Numbered from the stretch's first letter, positions 46,689-55,135 are shown. The stretch is DNA of 64,000 bases from Mesorhizobium sp. WSM3859 (GCF_002295065.1 NZ_NSGG01000005.1:124001-188000), one strand, 5' to 3'. Program-made: numbers and translations. The notes: generated from the letters alone by a model not told the origin.

Positions 46689-47966
46689 ATGACGAAAATC
46701 ACGGATCTCAGAACCTTCGACCTGCGCTTCCCGACGTCGCAAAGCCTCGACGGCTCGGACGCGATGAATCCGGACCCGGATTACTCGGCCGCCTATGTCA
46801 TCCTCGACACCGATGTGCCGTCGCTGAAAGGCCATGGGCTCACCTTCACCATCGGCCGCGGCAACGAGATCTGCTGCGCGGCGATCGAGGCGCTGCGCCA
46901 TCTCGTCGTCGGGCTCGACCTCGACTGGGTGAAAGAGGATCCCGGCCGTTTCTGGCATCACTTGACCGGCGACAGCCAGTTGCGCTGGATCGGGCCCGAC
47001 AAGGGCGCCATGCATCTCGCGGTCGGCGCTGTGGTCAACGCGGTCTGGGACCTGTGGGCTAAGGAGGCCGGCAAGCCGGTCTGGCGCCTGGTCGCCGAGA
47101 TGAGCCCGAAAGAGATCCTGCGCATCGTCGACTTCCGCTACCTCACCGACGCCATCACGCCCGCCGAAGCACTGGCAATCCTGAAGAAGGCCGAGGCCGG
47201 CAAGGCCGGCCGCATCGCCACGCTCGAGCGCGAAGGCTATGCCTGCTACACCACTTCGGCCGGCTGGCTCGGCTATCCCGACGACAAGCTCAGGCGCCTC
47301 TGCCAGGAAGCGATCGACGATGGCTTCAACCACATCAAGCTGAAAGTCGGCCGCGACCGCGCCGACGACATCCGCCGCCTCAGGATTGCCCGTGAGGTGA
47401 TCGGGCCGGACCGTTACCTGATGATCGACGCCAACCAGGTCTGGGAGGTCGACCAGGCGATCGACTGGCTCAAGGACCTTGCCTTCGCCAAGCCCTTCTT
47501 CATCGAGGAGCCGACCAGCCCGGACGATGTCGCCGGCCATGCCAAGATCCGCAAGGCTGTCGCGCCGATCAAGGTCGCGACCGGCGAGATGTGCCAGAAC
47601 CGCATCATGTTCAAGCAGTTCATCGCCGGCGGCGCGATCGACGTAGTGCAGATCGATTCCTGCCGCATGGGCGGGCTGAACGAAGTGCTGGCGGTGCTTC
47701 TGATCGCCGCCAAGTTCGGCCTGCCAGTCTGGCCGCATGCAGGCGGCGTGGGCCTCTGCGAATATGTCCAACATCTGTCGATGATCGACTATGTCGCGGT
47801 GTCAGGCAGCAAGGACGGACGAGTGATCGAATATGTCGACCACCTGCACGAGCATTTCATCGAACCCTGCGTCATCCGCGACGCCGCCTATATGCCGCCC
47901 CAGGCGCCTGGCTTCTCGATCGAGATGAAGGCCAAGTCGATCGAGGACTACCTGTATCGCGTCTGA
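46689..47966 (+). CDS. fucD: L-fuconate dehydratase
   Basis: A 425-residue enolase-superfamily enzyme that removes water from L-fuconate to give 2-keto-3-deoxy-L-fuconate. It begins ITDLRTFDLRFPTSQSLDGS with DAMNPDPDYSAAYV, a hallmark of the FucD group, and has GDSQLRWIGPDKGAMHLAVG. Active-site residues: Lys217/Lys219 (IKLKVG), Asp247 (MIDANQVW), Glu273/Glu274 (FIEEPTSPDD), Glu300 (TGEM), Asp323 (QIDSCRMGG), His350 (WPHAGGVGLCEYVQH). The ATG at 46689 has GAGG 6 bp before it; the ATG at 46677 is an alternative. Last gene of the sugar operon. Confidence 0.94.
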   Translation: MTKITDLRTFDLRFPTSQSLDGSDAMNPDPDYSAAYVILDTDVPSLKGHGLTFTIGRGNEICCAAIEALRHLVVGLDLDWVKEDPGRFWHHLTGDSQLRWIGPDKGAMHLAVGAVVNAVWDLWAKEAGKPVWRLVAEMSPKEILRIVDFRYLTDAITPAEALAILKKAEAGKAGRIATLEREGYACYTTSAGWLGYPDDKLRRLCQEAIDDGFNHIKLKVGRDRADDIRRLRIAREVIGPDRYLMIDANQVWEVDQAIDWLKDLAFAKPFFIEEPTSPDDVAGHAKIRKAVAPIKVATGEMCQNRIMFKQFIAGGAIDVVQIDSCRMGGLNEVLAVLLIAAKFGLPVWPHAGGVGLCEYVQHLSMIDYVAVSGSKDGRVIEYVDHLHEHFIEPCVIRDAAYMPPQAPGFSIEMKAKSIEDYLYRV

Positions 47967-48031
47967 CGTTGGTGCCGCGACCGCAATGGTGCCGCTGGGC
48001 CGACCAGCCGCGAATCGGCTATGCCTCTTGC

Positions 48032-48691
48032 ATGCAGGAGACTTCCCTCTACGAGCCGGTGAAGCGGTTCCTCGAGAGCATGGATTTCGCCGTCAAGGGC
48101 GAGGTCGGCGGCTGCGACGTGGTCGGCGTGCGCGCCGGCGAGCCGCCGGTTGTCGTCATCTGCGAGCTCAAGCTGCAATTCAACCTCGAGCTGGTCCTGC
48201 AAGCCGTCGACCGTGCAGCGGCCTGTGACGAGGTCTGGCTGGCCGCCTTGATGTCGGCGCGCGGCAAGGGCCGCGAGCACGACCGCCGCTTCCGTGCGCT
48301 TTGTCGTCGCCTCGGCTTCGGGCTGTTGGGCGTCGGCAAGAAGGGCGAGGTGGAGCTGCTGCTCAGCCCCGCCGCCTTGCCGCCGCGTCGGGATCCCAGA
48401 CGACGCTCGCGCCTGGTCGAGGAGCATCACCGCCGCAAGGGCGATCCGTCCATCGGCGGCAGCACGCGCAAGAAACCGATCATGACCGCCTATCGGCAGG
48501 AGGCGCTTGCCTGCGCCGCCGCCATGGCCGAGGGCCCAAAGCGGCCGCGTGATCTCAAGGCGCTTTCGCCACGCGCCGCGAGCATCCTGCAGCACAATTA
48601 CTATGGCTGGTTCGCCCGCGCCGAGCGTGGCATCTACGCGCTGACCGAAGCCGGCCTTGCGGCGATTGGGCCGCTTCCGGCAGCGCTATAA
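48032..48691 (+). CDS. DUF2161-type protein with PD-(D/E)XK nuclease-like core
   Basis: A 219-residue protein. The N-terminal half fits a PD-(D/E)XK-type fold: Glu in VKGEVGG, Asp in CDVVGVRAGE and ExK in VVVICELKLQF. The centre is Arg/Lys-rich and the C-terminal part is a winged-helix-like region (LKALSPRAASILQHNYYGWF, RGIYALTEAGLAAI). The DUF2161 family is common in Rhizobiales and has no assigned function. The start ATG at 48032 is tentative because no clear ribosome site is seen. It is 65 bp after fucD and may share its transcript without a functional tie. Confidence 0.78.
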   Translation: MQETSLYEPVKRFLESMDFAVKGEVGGCDVVGVRAGEPPVVVICELKLQFNLELVLQAVDRAAACDEVWLAALMSARGKGREHDRRFRALCRRLGFGLLGVGKKGEVELLLSPAALPPRRDPRRRSRLVEEHHRRKGDPSIGGSTRKKPIMTAYRQEALACAAAMAEGPKRPRDLKALSPRAASILQHNYYGWFARAERGIYALTEAGLAAIGPLPAAL

Positions 48692-48900
48692 GGTCACGCC
48701 CGGAGGCCACGGAAGGCTTTTTTCGCGCAGGCCGAGGTCACATAGGGCCCTGCAAGCCCCGTTGCAGGTCGCCGCGTATCAGGTCGACCAACTCGACCTC
48801 GGCGATGCTCGAATCCGGCTTTCAGACGAAATCGAATTTCAACCGCGAGTTCCGGCGGGTCACCACGCTCAGCCCCGCTTCATGGCGCGAGCGGTCGCGC

Positions 48901-49848
48901 TCAGAAACGCTCGCGGTAGTCTCGCGGGTTGGTGCCGAGGACGCGTAGAAAGCCGCGCCGCATCGTTTCCTCGGAACCGAAGCCGCAGCGCCGGGCCGTC
49001 TGGCCGACCGTCTGTCCCCGTTCCAGCATCCGCCGTGCCGCCTCGATCCGGATCTCCTCGACGGCACGCGCGGGTGTCCGCCCGGTCGCCTCCTGGTAGC
49101 GCCGCGAGAAACTGCGCCGGCTCATATTGGCGCGGTCGGCCAATTGCTCCAGCGAAAGGTCGGCGCTGAGATTGTCCAGGATCCAGCCATGCAGCCGGTC
49201 GAAGCGCCCGTCGCCTTGCTGCAGCTTAAGGGTCTGGCTGAACTGCGCCTGGCCGCCGGGACGCTTCAGGAAGACGACCAGCTCGCGCGCCACCGCCAGC
49301 GCCATGCGCCGGCCAAGGTCGGCCTCGACGAAGGAAAGCGCGAGATCGATGCCCGCCGTCACGCCGGCCGAGGTCCAGACATTGCCGTCGCGAATGAAGA
49401 TCGGGTCGGGGTCGAGCCGAACCGCCGGAAAGCGCTTGGCGAACTCCGCGCAGCGTCCCCAATGGGTAACCGCGCGGCGGCCGTCGAGCAGGCCGGCCTC
49501 AGCCAGCAGCATGGCGCCGCTGCAGACGGAGGCGATTCGCGTCGCATCGCGCGAGCGGCCGACGATCCACTGCACCAGCTCGATATCCTCGCAAGCCGCG
49601 TTGACGCCCCAGCCGCCGGGCACGATCACCGTGTCGATCTCGGTCCCATGCGCCGGCAGCGCCGCCGCCTCAAGCACCAGACCGGACGATGTCGTGATCC
49701 GTGGCGAAGCGGCGACGACGACGACGTCATAGGCCGGCGCTTCGCCGGCCTGCGTCCTGAAGTCGATGGCGCTGGCGAAAACCTGGAGCGGTCCGCTGAC
49801 ATCGAGGAGCTGGATATCGGGATAGGCGAGGATTTCGATGCGGCGCAT
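48901..49848 (-). CDS. GlxA-family transcriptional regulator (DJ-1/PfpI domain plus AraC HTH)
   Basis: A 315-residue regulator. The N-terminal DJ-1/PfpI-like domain starts RRIEILAYPDIQLLDVSGPL and has the nucleophile elbow ASVCSGAMLLAEAGLLDGR. The C-terminal AraC/XylS domain (residues about 215-315) contains two HTH units (SLEQLADRANMSRRSFSRRY; VGQTARRCGFGSEETMRRGF). Such proteins are usually encoded divergently from a DJ-1/PfpI enzyme gene, as here, and probably regulate it through the 118-bp spacer with its three short direct repeats. Confidence 0.9.
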   Translation of the reverse strand: MRRIEILAYPDIQLLDVSGPLQVFASAIDFRTQAGEAPAYDVVVVAASPRITTSSGLVLEAAALPAHGTEIDTVIVPGGWGVNAACEDIELVQWIVGRSRDATRIASVCSGAMLLAEAGLLDGRRAVTHWGRCAEFAKRFPAVRLDPDPIFIRDGNVWTSAGVTAGIDLALSFVEADLGRRMALAVARELVVFLKRPGGQAQFSQTLKLQQGDGRFDRLHGWILDNLSADLSLEQLADRANMSRRSFSRRYQEATGRTPARAVEEIRIEAARRMLERGQTVGQTARRCGFGSEETMRRGFLRVLGTNPRDYRERF

Positions 49849-49908
49849 GGCTTTGGCCTGAAACGAGGGGTGATTGGCGATCGGGCCAAAGCATGATGCC
49901 GTAGATTG

Positions 49909-49955
49909 CCCGAAGTCAACCTGCCCCCAAAGTCAACCTGCCCAAAGTCAAACTG
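49909..49955. promoter_or_regulatory. Triple direct repeat CC(C)AAAGTCAACCTG in divergent promoter
   Basis: Three consecutive imperfect copies of about 16 bp: GCCCGAAGTCAACCT, GCCCCCAAAGTCAACCT and GCCCAAAGTCAAACT. They lie between the GlxA-type regulator gene and the PfpI gene, directly before the ribosome site GTGGAG of the latter. AraC-type regulators often bind direct repeats with a one-turn or more spacing, so these are candidate operator units. Confidence 0.5.
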
Positions 49956-49966
49956 TGGAGATTTCC

Positions 49967-50674
49967 ATGAGCCTTCGTTTCGGCATTCTCGTCTTCCCCA
50001 ACGTCCAGCAACTCGACCTCACCGGGCCTTATGAGGTCATGGCGACCGTCAAGGGCGCCGAGGTGGAACTGATCTGGAAGGATCGCAATCCGGTGACGTC
50101 CTCGACGCGGCTGTCGCTTACGCCGACTGCCACCCTCGAGGATTGTCCGCCGCTCGACGTGCTGTGCATTCCGGGCGGTGGCGGCGTGAACGCGCTGCTC
50201 GAGGATAAGGCGGTTCTCGATTTCGTCTGGGAGCGCGCGGCTGAGGCGCGCTACATCACCTCGGTGTGCAGCGGCGCCCTGGTGCTTGGCGCTGCCGGAC
50301 TGCTCAAGGGCAAGCGCGCCACCACGCACTGGTATGCACATGATTTCCTTGAAGAGTTCGGCGCGATCCCCGTCGATGCGCGGATCGTCGAGGACGGCAA
50401 GCTGATCACCGCCGGTGGTGTCACCTCGGGCATCGATTTCGGCCTGGCGCTCGTCGCAAGGCTGCTCGGCCAGGCCGAAGCGGAGATTGTGCAGCTCTCG
50501 CTCGAATACGCGCCGGCGCCGCCCTTCCGCTCCGGCACGCCGGCCGAGGCCTCACCGGCGGTCCTGGCGGAGGCGAAGGAGCGTCTCTCGGCCTCGCGGC
50601 GGGTCCGCGAGGAAATGTTCGCGCGCTGGCGCCAGAAGCGCAGGGCTGCCGAGCCAAAGCGCATCCGCGCCTGA
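49967..50674 (+). CDS. DJ-1/PfpI family protein (isonitrile hydratase-like)
   Basis: A 235-residue enzyme-like protein. It begins SLRFGILVFPNVQQLDLTGP with YEVMATV, and the nucleophile elbow TSVCSGALVLGAAGLLKGKR (Cys about residue 101), ATTHWYAHDFLEEFGA and ITAGGVTSGIDFGLALVARL match the InhA/isonitrile hydratase branch of the superfamily. The actual substrate is unknown. ATG at 49967 with GTGGAG 6 bp upstream. The basic C-terminus (ARWRQKRRAAEPKRIRA) is longer than usual. Confidence 0.85.
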   Translation: MSLRFGILVFPNVQQLDLTGPYEVMATVKGAEVELIWKDRNPVTSSTRLSLTPTATLEDCPPLDVLCIPGGGGVNALLEDKAVLDFVWERAAEARYITSVCSGALVLGAAGLLKGKRATTHWYAHDFLEEFGAIPVDARIVEDGKLITAGGVTSGIDFGLALVARLLGQAEAEIVQLSLEYAPAPPFRSGTPAEASPAVLAEAKERLSASRRVREEMFARWRQKRRAAEPKRIRA

Positions 50675-50755
50675 AGCGCCAGGGCCGAATGATATCCCAC
50701 TATTCGGCTCTTGCTCGTTTCGACTGTTGACTCATCTTTCCGCCTGTGCAGAAAT

Positions 50756-50774
50756 TGGTTGGACCATTGAACCA
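50756..50774. promoter_or_regulatory. Candidate GntR/FadR-type operator
   Basis: TGGTTGGACCATTGAACCA contains TGGT-TGG-ACCA, a perfect TGGTnnnACCA inverted repeat as used by FadR-subfamily GntR regulators, overlapping a second ACCA half-site. It ends 17 bp before the start of the GntR gene, so autoregulation is likely. Confidence 0.6.
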
Positions 50775-50791
50775 CTTTAGGCGCAGTCGGA

Positions 50792-51523
50792 TTGACCGAT
50801 CTTTTGCCCCCGATCCAGACGACAGCCCGCGATGATGCGGTGCTGAAGGCGTTGGCGGGGTTCGTGCGGCGGGAGGCTCTGGGCCCGGGCGAAAAACTGC
50901 CGACCGAGCGCATCCTCGCCGAACGCCTCAAGGTGAGCCGCAACACGGTGCGCGAGGCGCTCACCCGTTGGGAGGGATTGGGCCTTGTCGAACGGCGCCA
51001 GGGCTCGGGCACCTATCTCAAGGCCGCCGTCTCGCCCGACATGCTGCATATGCCGCTGACGCTGGCCGGCGGCAACGACTTCGCCGGCCTGATGGCGACG
51101 CTGGAAATCCGCCGCGCGCTGGAGGCCGAAGCCGCCGCGCTCTGCGCCATTCGCGCCGGCAAGGCCGAGCTAGCCGAGATCGAGCGCAAGCTCGACCTCA
51201 TGGAGGAGGCCTTCCAGACCCGGGCCGGCATGTCCTCGGACGAGGATTGGGAATTCCACCAGGCGGTCTTCCGCGCCTCCGGCAACCCGCTCTTCGAGCA
51301 GATTATCGCCGCCATGTACGAGATGTTCCACCGCTTCTGGGAACATCCGCTGGGCGTGCGCGATTTCGGCCATGCCAGCTTTCCCTATCACCGCACCATC
51401 TTCAATTGCATCGCCGCGCGCGACCCCGATGGCGCTCGCGCCGAGGCGCTGAAGCTGATCGCCACCGTCGAGGACGATCTGAAGCGCGGCGCCGCCAACC
51501 TCAAACTTTCGGACCGCAGATGA
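50792..51523 (+). CDS. GntR-family regulator, FadR/FCD type
   Basis: A 243-residue regulator. The winged HTH is VRREALGPGEKLPTERILAE then RLKVSRNTVREALTRWEGLG. The all-helical FCD domain (residues about 100-230) has the metal/ligand residues in LEIRRALEAEAAALCAIRA, SSDEDWEFHQAVFRASGNPL and YHRTIFNCIAARDPDGARAE. The start is a TTG at 50792, the only start codon before an upstream in-frame stop. Its stop overlaps the PLP-enzyme start by four bases (ATGA), so it heads and presumably controls the operon up to 57054. Confidence 0.88.
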   Translation: MTDLLPPIQTTARDDAVLKALAGFVRREALGPGEKLPTERILAERLKVSRNTVREALTRWEGLGLVERRQGSGTYLKAAVSPDMLHMPLTLAGGNDFAGLMATLEIRRALEAEAAALCAIRAGKAELAEIERKLDLMEEAFQTRAGMSSDEDWEFHQAVFRASGNPLFEQIIAAMYEMFHRFWEHPLGVRDFGHASFPYHRTIFNCIAARDPDGARAEALKLIATVEDDLKRGAANLKLSDRR

Positions 51524-52722
51524 ACGAGCAGCCCAACACCTTCGATCCGGCTTCCATGGCCGGCGACTATCTCGGCGAGGCGGCGACGCTGCTGGCGCAT
51601 GACGATCCGTTCCCCGGCGGCGCGGTGGTGCCGCCGATCTACCAGACCTCGCTCTTCACCTTCGCCAGTTACGCCGACATGGCCGACACCTTTGCCGGCA
51701 GAAGAAAGCAGCCGATCTATTCGCGCGGCGACAATCCGACGGTGATGGAGTTCGAGGCGCGTGTCGCGGCCTTGGAAGGCGCCGAAGCCGCGCGCGGCTT
51801 CTCCAGCGGCATGGCGGCGATCAGCGCGACCGTGCTCGCCTTCGTCGGCGCCGGCGAGCGCATGGTCGCCGTGCGCAACTGCTATGGCGATGCCTACCGG
51901 CTGTTCGAGCGGCTGTTCCCGCGCCTGAACATCAAGGTCGACTATGTCGACGGCTCGGACCCGGACGCGGTCGCCGCGGCCCTTCCCGGCGCCAAGCTGC
52001 TCTACCTCGAAAGCCCGACCTCGATGATGTTCGAGCTGCAGGACATCGGGCATTTGGCGCGGCTGGCGAAGGAGCAGGGTATCGTCACCACCATCGACAA
52101 TTCCTGGGCCACCCCCGTGTTCCAGAAGCCGATCTCGCATGGCGTCGACCTGGTGCTGCACTCGGCCTCGAAATATCTGGGCGGCCACAGCGACACCGTC
52201 GCCGGCGTGGTGGCGGGTTCGGCTGCTCACATCAAGCACATCAACGAGCAGACCTATTCCCAGCTCGGCGGCAAGCTGTCGCCCTTCGAAGGCTGGCTCT
52301 TGCTGCGCGGCCTGCGCACGCTGCCGCTGCGCCTGCCGCATCACATGAAGAGCGGGCTCACCATCGCCGAGCGGCTGAAGGCGCATGGCAAGGTCGAACG
52401 GGTCAACCATCCCGCCTATTCCAACCATCCCGGCAAGAAGACATTAGCCGGCTATGCCGGCCTGTTCTCCTTCGAGGTCACCGAGGATGTCGACATCCCG
52501 GCCTTCGTCGATGCGCTGAAATATTTCCGCATCGGCGTCAGCTGGGGCGGCCATGAAAGCCTGGTCGTCCCGGCAAAGGCCTCGCTCGAGCAGACGCCGG
52601 GCATCAATTCGATGGCGCGCTTCGGCGTCAGCCCCCGAACCATCCGCTTCAATGTCGGATTGGAAAATGTCGAAGATCTCTGGGCTGACATCACCCAGGC
52701 CTTCGACAAGTCAAAAAAATAA
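51520..52722 (+). CDS. Cys/Met-metabolism PLP-dependent enzyme (cystathionine beta-lyase/gamma-synthase family)
   Basis: A 400-residue aminotransferase-class enzyme of the PF01053 family. The PLP-site Lys lies in VLHSASKYLGGHSDTVAGVV; the phosphate cup SSGMAAISATVLAFVGAGE and tyrosine/arginine segment PIYSRGDNPTVMEFEARVA are present; the aspartate ITTIDNSWATPVFQKP binds the pyridine nitrogen. The family covers cystathionine, methionine and homocysteine lyases and synthases. Being in one operon with a carbohydrate-type importer and GntR regulator is unusual and points to catabolism of an imported thio- or amino-compound. Confidence 0.88.
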   Translation: MNEQPNTFDPASMAGDYLGEAATLLAHDDPFPGGAVVPPIYQTSLFTFASYADMADTFAGRRKQPIYSRGDNPTVMEFEARVAALEGAEAARGFSSGMAAISATVLAFVGAGERMVAVRNCYGDAYRLFERLFPRLNIKVDYVDGSDPDAVAAALPGAKLLYLESPTSMMFELQDIGHLARLAKEQGIVTTIDNSWATPVFQKPISHGVDLVLHSASKYLGGHSDTVAGVVAGSAAHIKHINEQTYSQLGGKLSPFEGWLLLRGLRTLPLRLPHHMKSGLTIAERLKAHGKVERVNHPAYSNHPGKKTLAGYAGLFSFEVTEDVDIPAFVDALKYFRIGVSWGGHESLVVPAKASLEQTPGINSMARFGVSPRTIRFNVGLENVEDLWADITQAFDKSKK

Positions 52723-52749
52723 CGAGTGTTCAAAATGGGAGTCCTGAAC

Positions 52750-54027
52750 ATGAAAAGACTGACCTTCATGCTTGCCGCCGTTGCCGGCCTGGCGATCTCC
52801 GCCAGCGGCGCGCTGGCCGACACCACCATCAAGCTGGTCGAAGTCATCACCAGCCCGCCGCGCACCGAATTCCTGAAGAAGCAGATCGCCGAATTCGAGA
52901 GCGCCAATCCGGGGATCAAGGTGGAGGTGGTCTCGCTGCCCTGGGGCCAGGCCTTCGAAAAGTTCCTCACCATGGTGCAGGCCGGCGATACGCCCGACGT
53001 CGTCGAGATGCCGGAACGCTGGATGGGCCTCTACGCCAACAACGCTCAGCTCGAGGATCTCGGGCCCTACATGGCCAAGTGGGACGACGCCAAGACGCTC
53101 GGCGACCGCGCCAAGCAGTTCGGCTCGACCGTCAACAACACGCAGTTCATGATCCCCTACGGCTATTATGTGAACGCGCTGTTCTGGAACAAGAAGCTGT
53201 TCAAGGAAGCCGGCCTCGATCGTCCGCCGGCAACGCTGGACGAGTTCGTCGACTTCTCCAAGAAGATCTCAGCCATCCCCGGCAAATATGGCTACTGCCT
53301 GCGCGGCGGCCCGGGCGCCTTCAACGGCATGCACATGTTCATGAACATCGCCGACGGCAAGGGCGGCTATTTCACCGACGACGGCACCTCGACCATCAAC
53401 GATGAAGGTTCGGTCAAGGGTCTGCAGATGCTGGCCGACATGTACAAGAACGGCCTGGCGCCGAAGGACGCGGTGAGCTGGGGCTTCAACGAAACGGTCA
53501 CCGGCTTCTATTCCGGCACCTGCGCCATGCTCAACCAGGATCCCGACGCGTTGCTCGGCATCGCCGACAAGATGAGCGCCGACGACTTCGCCGTTGCGCC
53601 GCTTCCTGTAGGCCCGAGCGGCAAATCCTATCCGACGCTTGGCTATGCCGGCTGGGCGATGTTCGCCAATTCGCAGCATAAGGACGAGGCCTGGAAGCTG
53701 ATGGCGACGCTGCTGTCGCCGAAGGACAATCTGGAATGGGCCAAGGAAGTCGGCGTCGTGCCGATCCACAATGGCGCCGACCAGGACGCCCACTTCAAGA
53801 CCGAGCAGTTCAAGGGCTGGTTCACCGAACTCAGCGACAGCTCCAAATATGAAATGGTGACGCCGCCGACCCATCTGGAAAACCTCGGCAACTTCGTCGA
53901 CCAGGTGGCCATCAAGAACTTCCAGGAAGTGCTGCTCGGCCAGAAGCCGGCCAAGCAGGTGGCCGACGAATGGGCCGCGTTCCTGACCAAGGAGCAGAAG
54001 GACTGGCTGGCCAAGAACAAGAAGTGA
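52750..54027 (+). CDS. Carbohydrate-type ABC transporter substrate-binding protein
   Basis: A 425-residue periplasmic protein. Signal peptide residues 1-23 (FMLAAVAGLAISASGALA); the mature part has family 1 features: FLKKQIAEFESANPGIKVEV, WGQAFEKFLTMVQAGDTPDV, PYGYYVNALFWNKKLFKEAG and TLGYAGWAMFANSQHKDEAW. The ATG at 52750 has GGGAG 8 bp upstream; other in-frame starts at 52735 and 52726 do not fit a signal peptide as well. It is followed by a repeat-rich spacer before the permease genes. Confidence 0.88.
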   Translation: MKRLTFMLAAVAGLAISASGALADTTIKLVEVITSPPRTEFLKKQIAEFESANPGIKVEVVSLPWGQAFEKFLTMVQAGDTPDVVEMPERWMGLYANNAQLEDLGPYMAKWDDAKTLGDRAKQFGSTVNNTQFMIPYGYYVNALFWNKKLFKEAGLDRPPATLDEFVDFSKKISAIPGKYGYCLRGGPGAFNGMHMFMNIADGKGGYFTDDGTSTINDEGSVKGLQMLADMYKNGLAPKDAVSWGFNETVTGFYSGTCAMLNQDPDALLGIADKMSADDFAVAPLPVGPSGKSYPTLGYAGWAMFANSQHKDEAWKLMATLLSPKDNLEWAKEVGVVPIHNGADQDAHFKTEQFKGWFTELSDSSKYEMVTPPTHLENLGNFVDQVAIKNFQEVLLGQKPAKQVADEWAAFLTKEQKDWLAKNKK

Positions 54028-54035
54028 CCTTCTTT

Positions 54036-54162
54036 CCTTCTCCCCGTTCTACGGGGAGAAGGTGGCCCGAAGGGCCGGATGAGGGGCAGCGCCGACTTCT
54101 GAGAAGCTAGCGCCGCCCCTCATCTGCCTGCCGGCATCTTCTCCCCGTTGAACGGGGAGAAG
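54036..54162 (+). repeat. Composite palindromic repeat between binding protein and permease genes
   Basis: Two hairpins flank an inner inverted repeat: CCTTCTCCCCGT/ACGGGGAGAAGG (54036-54062) and CTTCTCCCCG/CGGGGAGAAG (54138-54162), with GATGAGGGGCAGCGC/GCGCCGCCCCTCATC (54078-54092 and 54110-54124) between. The whole element is a large symmetrical structure of a kind common between rhizobial genes. Its place after the binding protein gene suggests it protects the upstream transcript end and lowers permease expression. Confidence 0.9.
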
Positions 54163-54211
54163 GACGCTGTCGCCTGCGCCGGCACTCACACCTCACCGTA
54201 GAGCCAAAATC

Positions 54212-55135
54212 ATGACCTACGCAGTGTCCGAAATACGATCCGCCGCGCTGCCGCGCAAACGGCGGCTGAGCAAGGCCGCGATCGAGCCGTGGCTCTATCT
54301 TTCGCCGGCTATCGTGCTTTTGGTCCTGGTGCTTCTGGTGCCGCTGATCATCGGCATCAGCTATTCCTTCCGCAAATTCTCGGCCTTCAAGTCGCAATAT
54401 GTCGGCCTTGCGCAATACCAGGCGATGTTTTCCGACCAGGTGCTCGGTCAGGCGCTGATCAACACGCTGTGGTGGACCGTCGCCAGCCTGTTCTTCCAGT
54501 TCTTCCTGGGGCTGGGTCTCGCGCTGCTCCTCGACAAGCCATTCCATGGCCGCAAGGTCGTCCAGGCGGTGGTGTTCCTGCCCTGGGCGGTGCCATCCTT
54601 CCTTTCCGGCCTCACTTGGGCCTGGCTGTTCAACCCGATCATCGGGCCGTTGCCGCACTGGCTCTTCGCGCTCGGCCTCAAGGCCGAACCGACCAATGTG
54701 CTTTCCGATCCCGCCACCGCCATGTGGGGGCCGATCGTCGCCAACATCTGGTTCGGCATCCCTTTCTTCGCCATCACACTGCTCGCGGCGCTGAAGTCGA
54801 TCCCGTCCGAACTGCATGAGGCCGCGGCCATCGACGGCGCCTCGCCATGGCAGCGCTTCACCAAGGTGACGCTGCCCTTCCTGGCGCCGACCATCGTCAT
54901 CACGGTCATGCTGCGCACCATCTGGATCGCTACCTTCGCCGACCTGATCTTCGTCATGACCGAAGGCGGGCCGGCAGGCTCGACCAGCACGGTGCCGGTC
55001 TACATCTATGTCAGCGCTTTCAAGTCGCTGGACAAGGGCTATGCCTCGGCGGTGGCGGTGCTGCTTCTGGTGCTGCTCATCGCCTATGCCATCGGCCTGA
55101 TCGCCATTCGCCGCACGCTGGTGAGGCACGTCTGA
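54212..55135 (+). CDS. Carbohydrate ABC transporter permease (MalF/UgpA type)
   Basis: A 307-residue permease with six hydrophobic helices (first: PAIVLLVLVLLVPLIIGI). The EAA loop IPSELHEAAAIDGASPWQRF and the typical LIFVMTEGGPAGSTSTVPVY segment are intact. The N-terminus is basic (ALPRKRRLSKAAIEPW). It is the first gene after the repeat structure, and its stop overlaps the next start (TGATG). Confidence 0.93.
   Translation: MTYAVSEIRSAALPRKRRLSKAAIEPWLYLSPAIVLLVLVLLVPLIIGISYSFRKFSAFKSQYVGLAQYQAMFSDQVLGQALINTLWWTVASLFFQFFLGLGLALLLDKPFHGRKVVQAVVFLPWAVPSFLSGLTWAWLFNPIIGPLPHWLFALGLKAEPTNVLSDPATAMWGPIVANIWFGIPFFAITLLAALKSIPSELHEAAAIDGASPWQRFTKVTLPFLAPTIVITVMLRTIWIATFADLIFVMTEGGPAGSTSTVPVYIYVSAFKSLDKGYASAVAVLLLVLLIAYAIGLIAIRRTLVRHV

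Noticed and set aside
48749..48768. CCTGCAA/TTGCAGG hairpin as terminator of the DUF2161 gene
   Set aside because: A 7-bp stem without a T run; too weak to call.
49909..49955. Possible CRISPR array
   Set aside because: Only three short imperfect direct repeats with no regular spacers and no cas genes; better explained as operator repeats.
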